Shown here piece by piece: positions 24,975 to 36,734 of a DNA stretch of 64,000 nucleotides. The notes under the pieces were generated by a model, which saw nothing but the letters and a program-made list of their open reading frames with translations, was not told where the DNA came from and made no database searches. Within the stretch, counting starts at the first letter, position 1. Each line of letters begins with the position of its first letter. A program made the position numbers and the translations under genes. The DNA is from Ceratodon purpureus. Lineage: Eukaryota > Streptophyta > Bryopsida > Pseudoditrichales > Ditrichaceae. The stretch spans positions 13,324,081 through 13,388,080 of the forward strand of contig CM026422.1 in assembly GCA_014871385.1 (NCBI GenBank). Direction: 5' to 3'.

Positions 24975-26520
24975 CTCATAGCACAATATAAACCTGAACG
25001 ACTAAAGTAATTAGGGTCTGTATAGCCTAAGAGCAACGTTTCTTTTGCAAAACTCATATTAGTAATTGAAGGTGACCTGTATATTTAAGTCTTAGCCTTA
25101 AAATCATGCAATAAATATATTGTAGATGTTGTAGATCAGATATGGAGTCTTGAGGCCACATAAATTGCAAGATTGTAATATATTTACACTCAAAATAGTT
25201 TATCAGATTTCATCATTTTCACTTTAGAGTGAAATTACCAATATCAAACCTATGATATTCAAAACATTTTGGCTCAAATGATTGCCTTGGAGTGATCAAA
25301 ATTTCCTCAATTTACCAATGAAAAAGAGTTTAAAACTAGACCTCTTATATATGATGAAGGAGATATGGCTCCTTAAGGTCCACGTGTTTTTTCGGTTTTT
25401 CCAAGGTAGGTACATCATTGCAAATCTTGTATCAAAGTTATTCTAATAATAAATCTTCATGATCTTTATGATGTTGATTGCATGTGACAAAAAACTCATA
25501 TTGAAATAAGAGATTCTCAACCCTAGGGAGGCTGTCAAAGTTGAAAGTTGTGAAACGATTCTCTTATTTGTTTCTCATACCTTACTACACTTGTTGATAC
25601 ATTTGGAATATAATTTATTTTTTTTGTGGTTCTTTTGGACTTGAGTTTTTTCACATGTGTAAAAAACATAAAGATGTTCCTACTCCAAAAATTACATTTG
25701 AAAAAAAAAAATCTTCAATCCTCGGGAGGGTGTCAAAGTTGGCAGCTGTGAAACATTTCTTATAGCTACCCCTTGTTAATAAATCTTGAATATCTTTTTT
25801 GTATCAATCGTCTAGCTTCAAAATTTGGTACACATGTTTTCAACATAAAAATGATTTTGTGTCTAAAATTTCATGTTTAAATAACAATTTTCTAGCGCTC
25901 TAGAGGGTGTCAAAGTTGGCAGTATGGGCACTATCTCTAGAATTGCCTAAGGTGCGAATTTTGGTGTCACCCCACTTTACTAAAATGCATCATGCCTTTA
26001 AAACATCTTGGATTGAATTAAGCTTTTTACCACAAGAATTAGACTTGCATTGGAATTGAGCCAAAGAATGAACGCTAAAATTGGATCATGGAAAAAGCAC
26101 ATAGACCTCCTCAAGGACGATGCGTTTTTTTAGTTTTTTAAACGTAGATACACCATTAGAATTTAGCACCAAAATTATTCCAATCAAATAACTTCTACCT
26201 AAATTTCTTTTGAACTTCAACCTTAAATCACACTTTTGTGATGGAAAAATATTTCATGAAAGACTGATTCTTGATTTAGAAAGTAGGCTTGGATTAGCAA
26301 AACATACCCCATGTTTAAAAAAGCGCAAACTTTTAAAACCAGCACAAGCATGCCAAAACTTTAGAACATCTTAGATCGAGATAAGGCTATTACTAGATAA
26401 AAATAGACTTTATTTCAAATCCAGTGCAAAAAAAAAATTGATGAAGAAAATATGACTCTTCAAAGTTTTGGGTTGTAATTCAATATGACTAAAATTGATA
26501 TTCTTGTAGAATTCTTCAAG
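24975..26520. other. AT-rich region with diverged internal repeats, no gene
   Basis: A phrase 'gggagggtgtcaaagttg' recurs at about 25,524, 25,723 and 25,902 with 'gtgaaac' shared by two of them. A block at about 25,365-25,470 (ending near 'attattcta..aa') reappears in diverged form at about 26,090-26,200. No ORF of note. It looks like decayed tandem or transposon sequence. Confidence 0.45.
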
Positions 26521-26527
26521 AATGCTT

Positions 26528-27102
26528 GGGTACTGTCGTTAACGGCAGTACCCATGGTGTCGTGGAAAGTGATCCAAGTATAAGATCAAACTCAACTGCC
26601 GATGTTGTCAGAAGTAATTCAGGTGCAAAAATTACCATAAAATAGAACATCAAAATGACAATCTATAACAACTGCCATTAACGGCAGTAGACCAATAGTA
26701 AAACTAATAATGCTGAAATAACCTACGCGATGATACTGCCGTTAACGGCAGTACCCTTGGTGACTTTGGTTTTGTTCCAGAAAGAGCCGCCAAAAACAAC
26801 TGCCAAAAACAACTATGGTTAAGCGAGTGTTGCATGTACGCATGATTTTGTACTGCCGTTAACGGCAGTACCATTGGGATTATAAAAGGAAATAAAAAAT
26901 GGCATACAATTCAACTGCCGTTCACGGCAGTCTCTAAAATGAGGATAAATGTGTCTCGAAATTGTAGATGCTATAATTGCCGTTAACGGCAGTACCTTTG
27001 TGTGTTCTAAAAGTATACTCTAACTACGGTCAGGGTCAATTTCTTTTCACCATAGAAATAAAAAACAAACATAAGTAGGAGTACTGCCGTTAACGGCAGT
27101 AC
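26528..27102. repeat. Cluster of seven near-perfect 22-bp palindromes
   Basis: The sequence GTA + CTGCCGTTAACGGCAG + TAC or a close variant is centred at 26,540, 26,680, 26,743, 26,860, 26,922, 26,984 and 27,091. Copies centred at 26,743, 26,860 and 27,091 keep the palindrome exactly over at least 20 bp; others have one or two changes. Several are followed by CCCWTGG or CCTTTG. Half-sites (aactgcc) occur between them. Spacers of 62-139 bp are unrelated to each other. Two more copies lie at 28,784 and 28,893. The centre CCGTTAACGG is a pair of Myb-type TAACGG words back to back. Function unknown. Confidence 0.85.
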
Positions 27103-28208
27103 CCTTCAAGTATACAAATTTACGCTTGTGAAGCGGCAGGGTTCCAACTTCCGGAGAAGATGCCCGTTTCCCCAAGATGCCTGCTCTCTGCTGCCCCCCT
27201 CCCCCTGCAATTATGAATTCACTACCCGTCCCTATTTTGATATCAAGCTTTGATAAACCTCAACTGTGAACAATCTCTAAACTTTTCAGGACTGCCAACA
27301 ACTAGAAAGTTGGAAGTAAATGAAGGCATTACCTCAATCGAGCAGTCAAGAAAACATCTGATCAGGTTAAACTATGAATAGTTCTCTGACGAGGTCAGGA
27401 ATATCCACCCGACCACCGCTGACAACAATGACCATTTTAGTGTATCTGCATGGAAGAAAACAGTCTCGACACGATGTCCTACACCATAGATTAAAAGCCG
27501 AGGGTAACAAAACGCACAAGTAAGACTAAGTGCACATCAATATGTTCTCACTTTGCTTTTTTATAGAACATGCTCTAAACCTTGAAACACATTCTGAATG
27601 CCAGAACTCAATACCAAACAAAATCTTGGACTGCCATCTAAATAGAGCAGCTCAGTGACTAGCAAACATATTCTAGTATTGTAGTTGGTTGTATTCCTCA
27701 ATCAATGCAAAGCCCCATTAGGCTCAAACCCCATGTCCTTTCCAAATCTAAAAAGATCCAATACTCTCACCAGCTCTCACGAAATGGTCTAAAGTGAAGG
27801 AAGCTAAGTACACAAGTCTTGACAGAAGCCAACCCTAACGCCCCCGCCTACTCTGGCATGGAACCTCTCCAAAATACACTAATGCAGTCTCAACATAATC
27901 CGAAGTGGAAAACGCCTTTGCTCTGATGTATCTAAAGTAAGAACATAGAATTTAAAACGCAACCGAATCCCTTAAGAAGCTTGAACCCAAAAGTCTCATT
28001 CAAAACCTAGAAAATCCACGGCGATAAAATTGCTCACTTTCAACGAAGTTCTCTTTCCCCAAAGCCGAAGTGCATACATGCTATTGCGTCACCAGGTTGC
28101 ATGGAGTAAAGTACATGATTGCAGAGCATGCAAATAAAAAAATAATCTAGCTGCTCCCCTCCACGCACCCTAAATCGACATAGTTCAAGGTGCACACCTC
28201 GTCCTGAC
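27103..28208. other. Non-coding stretch between palindrome cluster and RT remnant
   Basis: No ORF with a motif on either strand. There is a C-rich run at about 27,194-27,208. Nothing else recognised. Confidence 0.45.
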
Positions 28209-28820
28209 CTAGAATGAGGATGAGTTGGGAATCATAACACTGGAGAGTACTAAGCCATGCTCAGCCCAGGTCGCATCAAAAGCCATCAAGGCACTCTCGA
28301 CTTTTTTCGGAGTTTTAGCTTTGGCTATCCTCCGTTTCGTTCTACTCCATTCAATCTTTCCGTAATCTACCAGGGAGTCCCAGATGTAGGATCGGATTCG
28401 TTGATTTGACCAAGTAATGTTCTCAAAAACTACGTCATTTCTGGTGATCCAGCAGCCCCACAGTACTATTCCTCGGATGAAGCCCCAGAGAACCACGCTG
28501 CCCATGCACCTAAGTCTGAGCTTCCGCCCAAACACACACTGTTCCAGCAAATACTTGATAGGAGGACCGAGATTTCTAGAACCTTTAGCGTGCTAGTGCA
28601 TGACTTGGAAGGCGAATTTCCAAAGTCTCATGGCCTCTGGACACAAGTAGAACCTATGTGAGTAATTTTCTACAGCTGGAGGGTCACAAAGTGGGCAATC
28701 TGGGCTGGCCATCCGGTTATACCTATTCCTCCAGGTGTTAGCACGAAGACGATGATGGTACCTCAAAAAAAAGCCTTCAATTTGTACTGCCGTTAACGGC
28801 AGTACAATGATAGACACCAA
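28209..28820 (-). pseudogene. LINE-type reverse-transcriptase zinc-binding (zf-RVT) remnant
   Basis: The minus frame holds a typical zf-RVT region: FFLRYHHRLRANTWRNR, then CPLCDPP...ENYSHRFYLCPEAMRLWKFAF, the Cys/His pattern found after the reverse transcriptase of plant non-LTR elements and related genes. A TAG at about 28,595-28,593 interrupts the frame, which continues to 28,209 with the usual Trp-rich follow-on (CWITRNDVVFENITW). The reverse transcriptase and endonuclease that should precede it are missing. One of the 22-bp palindromes (28,784-28,805) lies at the upstream break. It is a decayed fragment. Confidence 0.7.
28784..28805. repeat. Isolated copy of the 22-bp palindrome
   Basis: A perfect copy of the palindrome found in the 26.5-27.1 kb cluster, 1.7 kb away, at the upstream edge of the zf-RVT remnant. 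A degenerate copy (ggctgttaatggcagta) follows at about 28,894-28,910. Confidence 0.9.
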
Positions 28821-28932
28821 AAAGAGACAAACCCTAAACCAAAGTGCACGGATCTAAAAGAGTATTGTGCGATAGAAATGCCCAAATCTGGACGGCTGTT
28901 AATGGCAGTAGTATTTCAAAAATTGGCCTTAC

Positions 28933-29824
28933 CTTCAGATGGCTCTGGCTGTGGCTCCTTGTCTGCGTCATCTACTTCCTGCTCTTCGTTGTCGCTAGGA
29001 TCCCCTCCCTCTGGGCGTTCCTCGTCCCCCATGTTATCGTCTTCATTGCCGCAGTCGGTATTCCTCATGTGAGTTACTTCTTCCCCTGATTGCTCCGGTG
29101 CATCAATGAGCGGCTTCATTCTCTAAAACAATCACCATACGAAATAAACAAACCATCTACAGGTACATTCAGAAATTCAGTTCCAGAGAATACCACATCC
29201 CCGCATCAAGAAGTGCTTACCGAAATCGAGACGCTTCAAACACACAGCAAGTAACCTAGAGATGAAGTCCACCCCAAACCCTAAAATGAGCGCAAGGAAT
29301 ACTAGCCGTGCCCAAACTAGCCCTGTGGTAAGAGAAGTAGCACCCAAGGCAGTCTCAGCGAGGCCTCTCATCATTTGGTGTACGTATAATATGGATAAGG
29401 CAATTTGACAATCCCGAGCCGCTAAATAATGCTTTACTTGTCGTGTCAATGTTTGCTGATGAAACTACTAGTGGTAACCTACCATGGTGAAATTAATTAG
29501 GCTTATTTAAAAGAAAACCTTTGTAAATGACAACAAATAATGTAACATACCTTATTCCCTGCGCTAGCACTTGTATTAGATCCCACAACCTGAGTGTTTT
29601 GATGCTTGAGACGTCTTTTGTAATGCAAAAAAACTATCTTCTTCAACGCCCCCCAATGGTGTATCATTGACTGTCTTCTCAAAGTCTAATGTTCTGGTTA
29701 TGCCATCCTTTTGAAATCGTTCACTCTCTCTCCTAGCTCTCACCATTTTACTACGTTTAAGGGCCTTAGCGCTACTAAAATGCGTCGACCCTTTCTTTCG
29801 CCATTTCTTAGTTAGAGCCAGCAT
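28933..29824 (-). CDS. Unrecognised spliced gene fragments
   Basis: Three minus-strand blocks look like exons. Block 1 (29,824 to about 29,553) starts MLALTKKWRKKG, is very basic and ends near a donor AATAAG|GTATGT after an apparent frameshift. Block 2 (about 29,454-29,221) is bounded by catcag and TTTCG|GTAAGC and holds a hydrophobic middle (TGLVWARLVFLALILGFGVDF). Block 3 (29,122-28,933), bounded by gttttag and GAAG|GTAAGG, is strongly acidic. Phases of blocks 2 and 3 do not join without a stop, so either an exon is missed or the gene is broken. No family recognised. Confidence 0.35.
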
Positions 29825-30122
29825 AGCACACTCAAAACATCAAGAGCTCCACAAACACACTAGGTTACACACATAACAGCAAATGCACAAATTCCCTAGA
29901 GTGTATCGGTGTCATTCCAAATTATTTTCAAAATCTGAATCATGGTTCAACTTCTACTCGTTAAATATTTGCATAATATTAGGCATAGCCGTCTTTGAAA
30001 TAAATTCTAGTTAGATCTGGTACTGGAAATGTCATTTTTAGTTGAAAATAGAGAAGCCTTTAATATTTCGGCTTAGCACGATTGAATAACTTGCAAATTC
30101 AATTTACGACTCTGAAGAGTCA
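29825..30122. other. Short intergenic region
   Basis: AT-rich, nothing recognised. Confidence 0.4.
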
Positions 30123-30990
30123 TTGCTGCAGAGGACAAGTATCGTTCATCCCTGTGTTTATGATAGGGTCTATATAATATCTCATTGGAATTCTTGTCAT
30201 ACAGACAGAGTGTTAGGCATGACCGTGCTCAGAGCTCATGGTGTTGGTATTCCACTTACTGTACGTGTAGATGAGGATGGGTTGGCAACTGTGACGGCGC
30301 AACGCCTCAGCCTCAGGTTTCATTTCAGAGAGGAAACTGTTAGTACAGAGGAAGAGATTTATGATGGTGAGACAAATGAGATTACACATACGCTGGATCA
30401 GGTTTCTGAAAAAGATGACGACGATAACAGGTTCTGGAACCTTTATCCTAGTAGATACAGAGTTTATGGTCTCACAGAGTCCTAGATGCAGGCGTCTACT
30501 GAGATTCTTACTCCTCGTCGTTCATCTACTTGTACTATTCAGACTCCTTTGCCTCGTGATGTGAAGGTCAAGATAGAGCCTGGCTAAGATACTCCTCATG
30601 TAACGCCAATCATCTCCCTCTCCTCGGACGAGGAGACTAGTCCTCGGAAATGATCACCTGATGTTTAGAAACAGTCTGTAGAATATAAACACGCCAACTA
30701 CACTTCCAGTCAAATGTGCCAGTAACTCCCAGACATCAAAGAAGGAGACTGTTAGTGTAGTCCCGTTGATTAGGAAACTTGCGGAGAGACCAGGGAGGAA
30801 AAACATTCTTAAAAGAATAGATTACTCCCTAGTGAGACACGAGAAGGTAGAGTATTTGCCTGCAGTGTTCAATGGTCCTGTGATTTTTGAGCTTCCCCCA
30901 GTTGGTGAAGGCACTGCCAGGTTGCAAGCGAAGGCAATGCAAGGAACGGACAAGCGTTACGATGGCCATCTCCGTGAAGTAGTGCAAGCA
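30123..30990 (+). pseudogene. Unrecognised gene remnant cut by CACTA end
   Basis: The ORF at 30,123-30,485 (120 codons, acidic end) continues in the same frame past a TAG with DVKVKIEPG, a SUMO-attachment-like VKIEP word, and then ISLSSDEE, a SUMO-interaction-like word, with more stops. A later ORF (30,766-30,990) is basic and Arg/Lys-rich and stays open up to the first base of the CACTA terminus. The whole looks like a decayed gene into which the transposon inserted. I do not recognise the family, and the short SUMO-like words could be chance. Confidence 0.35.
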
Positions 30991-31330
30991 CACTACTAGG
31001 AAAACAGTCAAAATATGACTAGGGCCATATGACTAGATGTGACTATGTAGTCATCCGTAGTCATATGGTTGACTAAAATGAGTCATAGTCATATGGCATA
31101 GTCATATATGCATGGCCCCTCGATGGGAACTCTGTAGGGAACACATAGTTCTGAATTTTTTTTCCATGGGCAAGAAAATGACTATAATAGTCATAGTGTG
31201 ACAGTGGTTTCGGGCAGCGATATGACTAAATTAAATGGTATCGTGACTTATGACTATCATAGTCGTATTCAGATTATGGTATTGGACACCGATATGACTA
31301 GTTGTGTGACTGGTTTAGTAACATAGAATT
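30991..31330. repeat. CACTA terminal and subterminal repeats
   Basis: After the CACTA end, the words ATGACTA, TAGTCATA and close variants occur in both orientations about every 10-20 bp to about 31,130 and again to 31,310. In En/Spm-type elements such arrays bind the element's accessory protein. The same word also recurs in the introns at about 33,710-34,080 and 35,140-35,280. Confidence 0.75.
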
Positions 31331-32807
31331 GTAGAGAGGTTTCATTTTGGGGCCTATATGATTTAAATTGAAATGCATGCATGTTATGTTGTTTATGTTT
31401 GAGTTTAGTTTTATTTAGTTAGTTTTTAATATTTTAATTTTTTTTTTGCATCCACGGCTTTACTGTACCCTTTCATCTTGAAAGTATATCGTGGATAAAA
31501 GGATTTAACGGATGTTATACTTATTTTTATTTTCATACAATTACGTATTCACGCTTCAAAATTCGTCATACCGTACCTCAAGAGATATTCACTGTCAAAG
31601 TTTGAAAACACTATTTGAGAACTGTCCAAAACTGCCCGAAACCACTGTATATGCTTATTTATTATCAAAATCAGCCCAAAATCAAGTAGATCGCAGTAAC
31701 TTCAAAAATTCACCAAAACTTGAGATTTTAATCTTTTTCAAGTTTTGTTTTTTGTACATGTAAATAAGGTTCTAAGGTATGATCTCATCATTTGGATTCC
31801 CATTCCAATAATATTACACATGCCTTTCTTATTGTCAAAGACTAGCCTTTGTATATGAATTTGAGCATACCTCTATGTTAAAAACCAATGATTTCTATAG
31901 GTAATGGGTAAAAATTCTGTAAAACATATTGTCAACTCACATAAGAATAAGAATTTGAAGAGCCTCACGTCAAAATTACTCTAAAAAATGGTTATTTTAG
32001 CCCTCAAAACATTGCTTTCCCTTTTCTCAAGAACTGAAAAAAACTTGTTTTCGAACTTTAAACGTTATGATCTTACAAACAGTGAGGAATTTGAGTTCAA
32101 GATTTGACATACTTTCTCATCTTGTACAAGTTATGTACTAGTTCGTACGGTTACATACTTCTAAATACTTCAGAAAATGAAAAATCTCACCTTCTATTGA
32201 CAGAGGGCAGTTTTGATGGTAAAACATGCAAACAATGTCATTCTCCTTTAGGGGTGAAGAGTTTTAAACTTCTTGTTGAGGTTTTATTCGTTTTTGCCTT
32301 TCTGAAATTCCTTTCGTTTTTGCCACTGATTTATTAATTACAAATATGACTACCACGCTTTCTGACCATATTCAATACTTCCACATTCGTGATTGTCCAC
32401 ATCTCTGTATTTCTTAGCACCTGTTTATATCAATTTGCTTGTGCTCACTTCACGTCTGCAATGGAATATTCCAAGTAGTACGTTCACGTGTGTTTCTGAA
32501 CTCAATCGGGAGTGTCATTCGACATATTTTGCAAGCGTTGTGTTAGGAACTCGAGACTTCTAATAGAGTAAGCAAGTTGCGACTGCGTACGCAACAATAT
32601 ATGAAATACCCGTGCGCAAGTAGCACTTTGTTGCATGGGAATTAGTAGTGGGCTTTATTTACAGACATAGACGTTTGAACGGGTTAGTCGTATTAGTTGT
32701 GCAAGCAGAGTCAGTGACTACGGATAGTCCTGCATGTACAATCAGTGACTACGGATAGTCCTCAAGAAGATCGGCTGCGGCACACATAGTAGCACATCCT
32801 GTTGCTA
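31331..32807. other. CACTA internal non-coding DNA
   Basis: AT-rich with no gene. The part at 31,933-32,262 resembles 568-905. At 32,711-32,765 a short tandem duplication (cagtgactacggatagtcct twice) is present. Confidence 0.5.
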
Positions 32808-33533
32808 TCATACATCCTCTTCGGAATCAACCAAATTTTGGTTTTCTTCTTCGGCGGTCACTCTCCTACCAGAACTGAAATCCGGAGTTTGTACTTGTGA
32901 CTCCATGACTGTGTATTCGGGGCGGAGGCCTACATGCTCCTCGTCCCTACCTAACCGCAAACTCTCCAATTCAGGTATTCCGGCAGCAACTGACTCGACT
33001 CTTGTGGCACGCGGTTGTCGTGGTAACACAACCTTCCATCCAGTGCTCTCCGCCTCGTCCACAAAAAAAACTTGTTGTACCTGAAGGGGGAAAGCGAAGG
33101 AGTCCGCTGAATATGGAATCAACCTATCAAATCTGAACAATGTGAATCCATACTCGTCACATTTCATAGTAGCACTAGCTCCCCTCTTGTTTGCTTGTGC
33201 CCACGTACAATATAACACCACCACTTCAAATTGGCCGTAGTCCACACTAAGAATTTCGTCCACCCACCCCACATACTCCAGATTTGTTGTCTTAAAATTC
33301 CGGTCACTGGAGCTTGCGCGACAAGATTGGAGAAATGTAGCCGCCACTGCACTATCACATGTGGCCATATCAGCTTCTGCTCCACGGACTCGGATATGAT
33401 TGCCATACGCGTACATCGCCTTATATCCCTTTGCCGCTTGTCTAGGGGGCAACAAGAGTGCCTGAATATCCACAGAGACATCTGTCCCCATCGCAATGTC
33501 GGCAGATACGGCCTCCCGAAACCACTGATACAA
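32808..33533 (-). pseudogene. CACTA transposase C-terminal domain (DUF4216-like)
   Basis: This 241-codon block has the features of the DUF4216 region that follows TNP2 in plant CACTA elements: GYKAMYAYGNHIRVR, YVGWVDEILSVDYGQFEVVVLYC, then FPLQVQQVFFVDEAESTGWKVVL and an acidic tail ending at the stop. It lies downstream of the TNP2 core after an apparent intron (about 33,540-34,100) with many ATGACTA-type words. The block is itself open, but the transposase it belongs to is broken upstream. Confidence 0.75.
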
Positions 33534-34100
33534 GGTTTTGTGGCGTATGTCGCTGGGGTAATCTATGCGTTTTCTCCTCCTCTCTCGTCGGTATTGTTTT
33601 CAGGCCGTCTCACGTTGACTCATTTCATGCGCGTAACGTTTGGAGTGTACACAACACATCGATTTTATTATTTCACAAACCTATTAGTACTCCTGGTTGT
33701 TGATTAAAAAATTGTGACTAAACTTAGTCACAACTTCCATACAGGTGACTGTGGTTTGTCCTTGTTTCCAGAGCATTCACTATACTTCGTATTTAAATCT
33801 AGAAGTGTGACTATTCTTAGTGGACAGTACTTGACAAATGACAGCACATTGTCCGTGCTCCCACATCTATGAATACACTTCGTCGTTATCACAAAAGTTA
33901 TGACTGTACTTAGTGGATATTTTTCATATAAGAGTATAGTATTTGTTATGTTTGTCAAATTTACTTTTCTCTGTCTTTATTACCAGACTGATGACTATAC
34001 ACAGTCGTACTCTTAAAAGACATATGACTACATTTAGTCGTTTGTAGAGCTCAAATGACTATATTCAGCCTCTGTAAACATTTAATCTTCTTCTGCAAAG

Positions 34101-36145
34101 CTAAATATGCTTACTGATTTGTCTATCTTCAGTGTTTGTTTCAGTGCGTTCGGAGAAAATGTTAAGTGCATACTGTCTGTACTCCTGAAGCATTTCAGCG
34201 TTGTTAAGCACAAAGTCATGGATCCAATGCTGTAGTTCGGAAGAGAGTACGCGTTTTCTTCCCTTCCCTTCCAACAATTCATCAATCATACGGGGCTCCT
34301 CTTTATCGTCCTATACACGGCGTGTTGTCATGCTGCAATTCTGCATGTACTCCGTACAGAATCCGAGCGTCTCCTCCATGATGTAGCCTCGTGCCATCGA
34401 CCCCTCAGGTTTTGCTCGTTGCCGTACGTAGCTCTTTAAGGTTTTTAGATATCGTTCCACAGGGTACATCCACCGTGTGTGCACCGGACCACAAATCTCT
34501 AACTGTTGAACTAGGTGAATTGGAAGATGTGACATGACATCAAAGAATGATGGTGGAAATACCTTCTCCATCATGCACATGGTGACAGCTGTTTCGTCCA
34601 GCAAGTCTTGCATTGTTGACGGATCCACAGACTTTGCACAGATACGAACGAATACCCTGCTCATCCGAATTATCGCTGCCCGAACTTCCTTTGTTAGCAA
34701 TGTTCGCAGACATAAAGGGAGGACCTGCTGCATCATTATGTGGTAGTCATGTGACTTAAGCCCACGAAGGTCTCCGTTAGCGGTTATCCTCTTCGACAAT
34801 TGCCCCACGTAATGGCTAGGAGTCTTAAGGTGGCGGATAGTGTTGATGAATTTGGCCTTCTCCACCTTCGTCAAGACGTACGGAGCAATTGGTAGTATTA
34901 TTGTGTCACTTCCAACGTGTTGAGGGTGGAGTTCAGGGCGTATGTTTGCCTCCTTCAGATCTAGACGGACTTTGAATGTGTCCTTCAACCCCCATATTGT
35001 CTTCATTATGTTCTCGCACATATTCTTTTCGCAGTGCATTGGATCCAGTACATGTCGGATCAGAAGACACTGCGAAAGGTACACACTACATGTCAGAACA
35101 CGTATGAACCGAAAGATTGCTACATGAAAACGTAGTCCTCGATGCATTTCTCATGACTAAAAGTAGTCGTGCATGCAGTTAGCATGACTAAAGAAGTCAT
35201 TGCATCATGAGTCATCCTTAAACTGTTGCAGACACCTGAGTAGGCACATACATTTTACGACTACGTTTAGTCATGTGGTGAGTGCAAAAATTGAAACGTA
35301 CTTCAGACAAACGAAACTCGGTTCTCACTTACAATAAGGTATGCGAGAGGATAAGGGTGTTCATGTCATGGGTTACACTGACCTGCCAATAGGGAAGACT
35401 GTATAGAGCTGATAGCCTCTTCACTCCAGTTTGGTGCACGGGATCATTCTCGCCACCTTCTCTATGTTTGTAGCGGATTTCAGCCACCTCTCCCGAGCTT
35501 TAGCATGGCGCACAATCTCTCGTCCACTTAAAGACGCTGGAGGTGCTCTAAAATCCTCCGTTCCATCGAATGCTCTTCGGAGTCGTCGATACGGGTGATT
35601 CCTCTGTAAGTATCTCCGATGTCCCAGGTACACATTTTTTCCCAATGACGCTGATCGACGAGTACTGAAATTCGGCCCACATTCGAGACAGCCTTTGTAC
35701 CCCTTTGTCACTTGTCCAGACATAAGACCGTACGCAGGGTAATCGTGGATGGACCACATCAATATCGCCTTGAGAATGAAATCCTTGTTTTCACTGTCCA
35801 CGGAGACATCGACAGCACTAACACCCTTCCAAAGTTCTTGCAGCTCTTCGAGAAGGGGGGCTAGGTACACATCTATATTCGATGATGTCACGCTCTCTTT
35901 TCCTGGGATGACAGCAAGAAGTATGAGAAAGTTCAGTAAAACTATACACATGTACATTGTGGCTATGACTAATTTTAGTCATGTGCTTGCACGGTATAAC
36001 TAGCATGAGAAGTTAAAGTTAAATTGTAGTCATACCTACAGTGGACATCACTGCATTTAGTCCTTCAAGTAGAATGAGAAAGTATTTACCTGGAATGAGG
36101 AGAACTAGCATTAGAAAGAAACGTTTCGTGATTAGCTAAGGAGGT
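34101..36145 (-). pseudogene. TNP2-type CACTA transposase, main part, broken
   Basis: Minus-strand exons read in order. First, 36,145 to about 36,088 ends LIPG at a donor. Then about 35,909-35,400 (NIDVYLAPLLEELQELW, SIHDYPAYGLMSGQVTKGYKGC, YLGHRRYLQRNHPYR) ends LYSLPYWQ at a donor. Then about 35,072-34,101 (HVLDPMHCEKNMCENI, followed by a DUF4218-like region with LPIHLVQQLEICGPVHTRWMYP). All are hallmarks of TNP2. Breaks: an in-frame TAG where the family has Trp after YNLPP, a frameshift near 35,450, and a TAG at 34,311-34,313. Gypsy element A also splits the gene at 36,145/62,416. It cannot make active transposase. Confidence 0.85.
36141..36145. repeat. 5-bp target-site duplication of element A (left)
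   Basis: GAGGT here and at 62,411-62,415, immediately outside the LTR ends. Confidence 0.9.
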
Positions 36146-36525
36146 TGTGGAAAGTGATTTCCACGGTTGACACACCGGAATACTAATTCCGGTAGGAAAA
36201 TGATAAAAAAATTAAAAATTTTATGTTAGAAATACGGAAGTACTAAGCCTATAAGTAAAACAACCGGTTAAGCCGGTCGGCTGAATAAATAAGTGACCGG
36301 AAGGCCAGCCGGGTGAGATCCGGTCGTCTACGGTGGAGGAGAGACGGGTACAGTCCATATGACAGAGCCCTGACCCGGCAGACTTAAGGATAACCACCAA
36401 AAGGTACAACGCACACGGGGATAATGGCTGCAACCATTAATACGCCGCCGGTCGCGACCGTCCAATGATGAGGGGCTACGACCGTCCGTCATGATGAGCT
36501 ACGAACGGGTGGGCGCGAGGGCAGG

Positions 36526-36533
36526 TATAAAAG
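36526..36533 (+). promoter_or_regulatory. TATA box of element A LTR
   Basis: TATAAAAG lies about 380 bp into the LTR and about 200 bp before the ATG of the LTR ORF. It implies transcription starting near 36,560, so U3 is short and the ORF lies in R or U5. Confidence 0.75.
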
Positions 36534-36734
36534 GAGGAAGGACCGCCATGCTCTTCCTTTCTCTTTGTCATTTTGTGGCACGACGGGTCCTTGCGCTCTA
36601 AGGCGGTGGGCGCAGTTAGGGTTAGACGGTAGGAGAGAGACGGTGAGACGGAAGTGTTTCCGTTAGGCGAGAGATTGTGGTGAAGATCGTGCGTGCAGGT
36701 GTTACCGGAGTGACGGAGAGGAGGACTTAGCAGA

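Larger units (their letters stand above)
30991..36145 (-). mobile_element. CACTA (En/Spm-type) transposon, left part
   Basis: The left terminus CACTACTAGGAAAACAGTC begins at 30,991, preceded by GCA, a possible 3-bp target duplication. Subterminal ATGACTA/TAGTCAT words follow. Genes run on the minus strand: DUF4216-type domain, then TNP2 transposase. The element is split at 36,145 by gypsy element A and its transposase continues at 62,416. The far terminus is not in the window or is lost. Confidence 0.85.

Noticed and set aside
26528-27102. CRISPR-like array
   Set aside because: Plant nuclear context, irregular spacers, palindromic rather than directional repeats and no associated genes.
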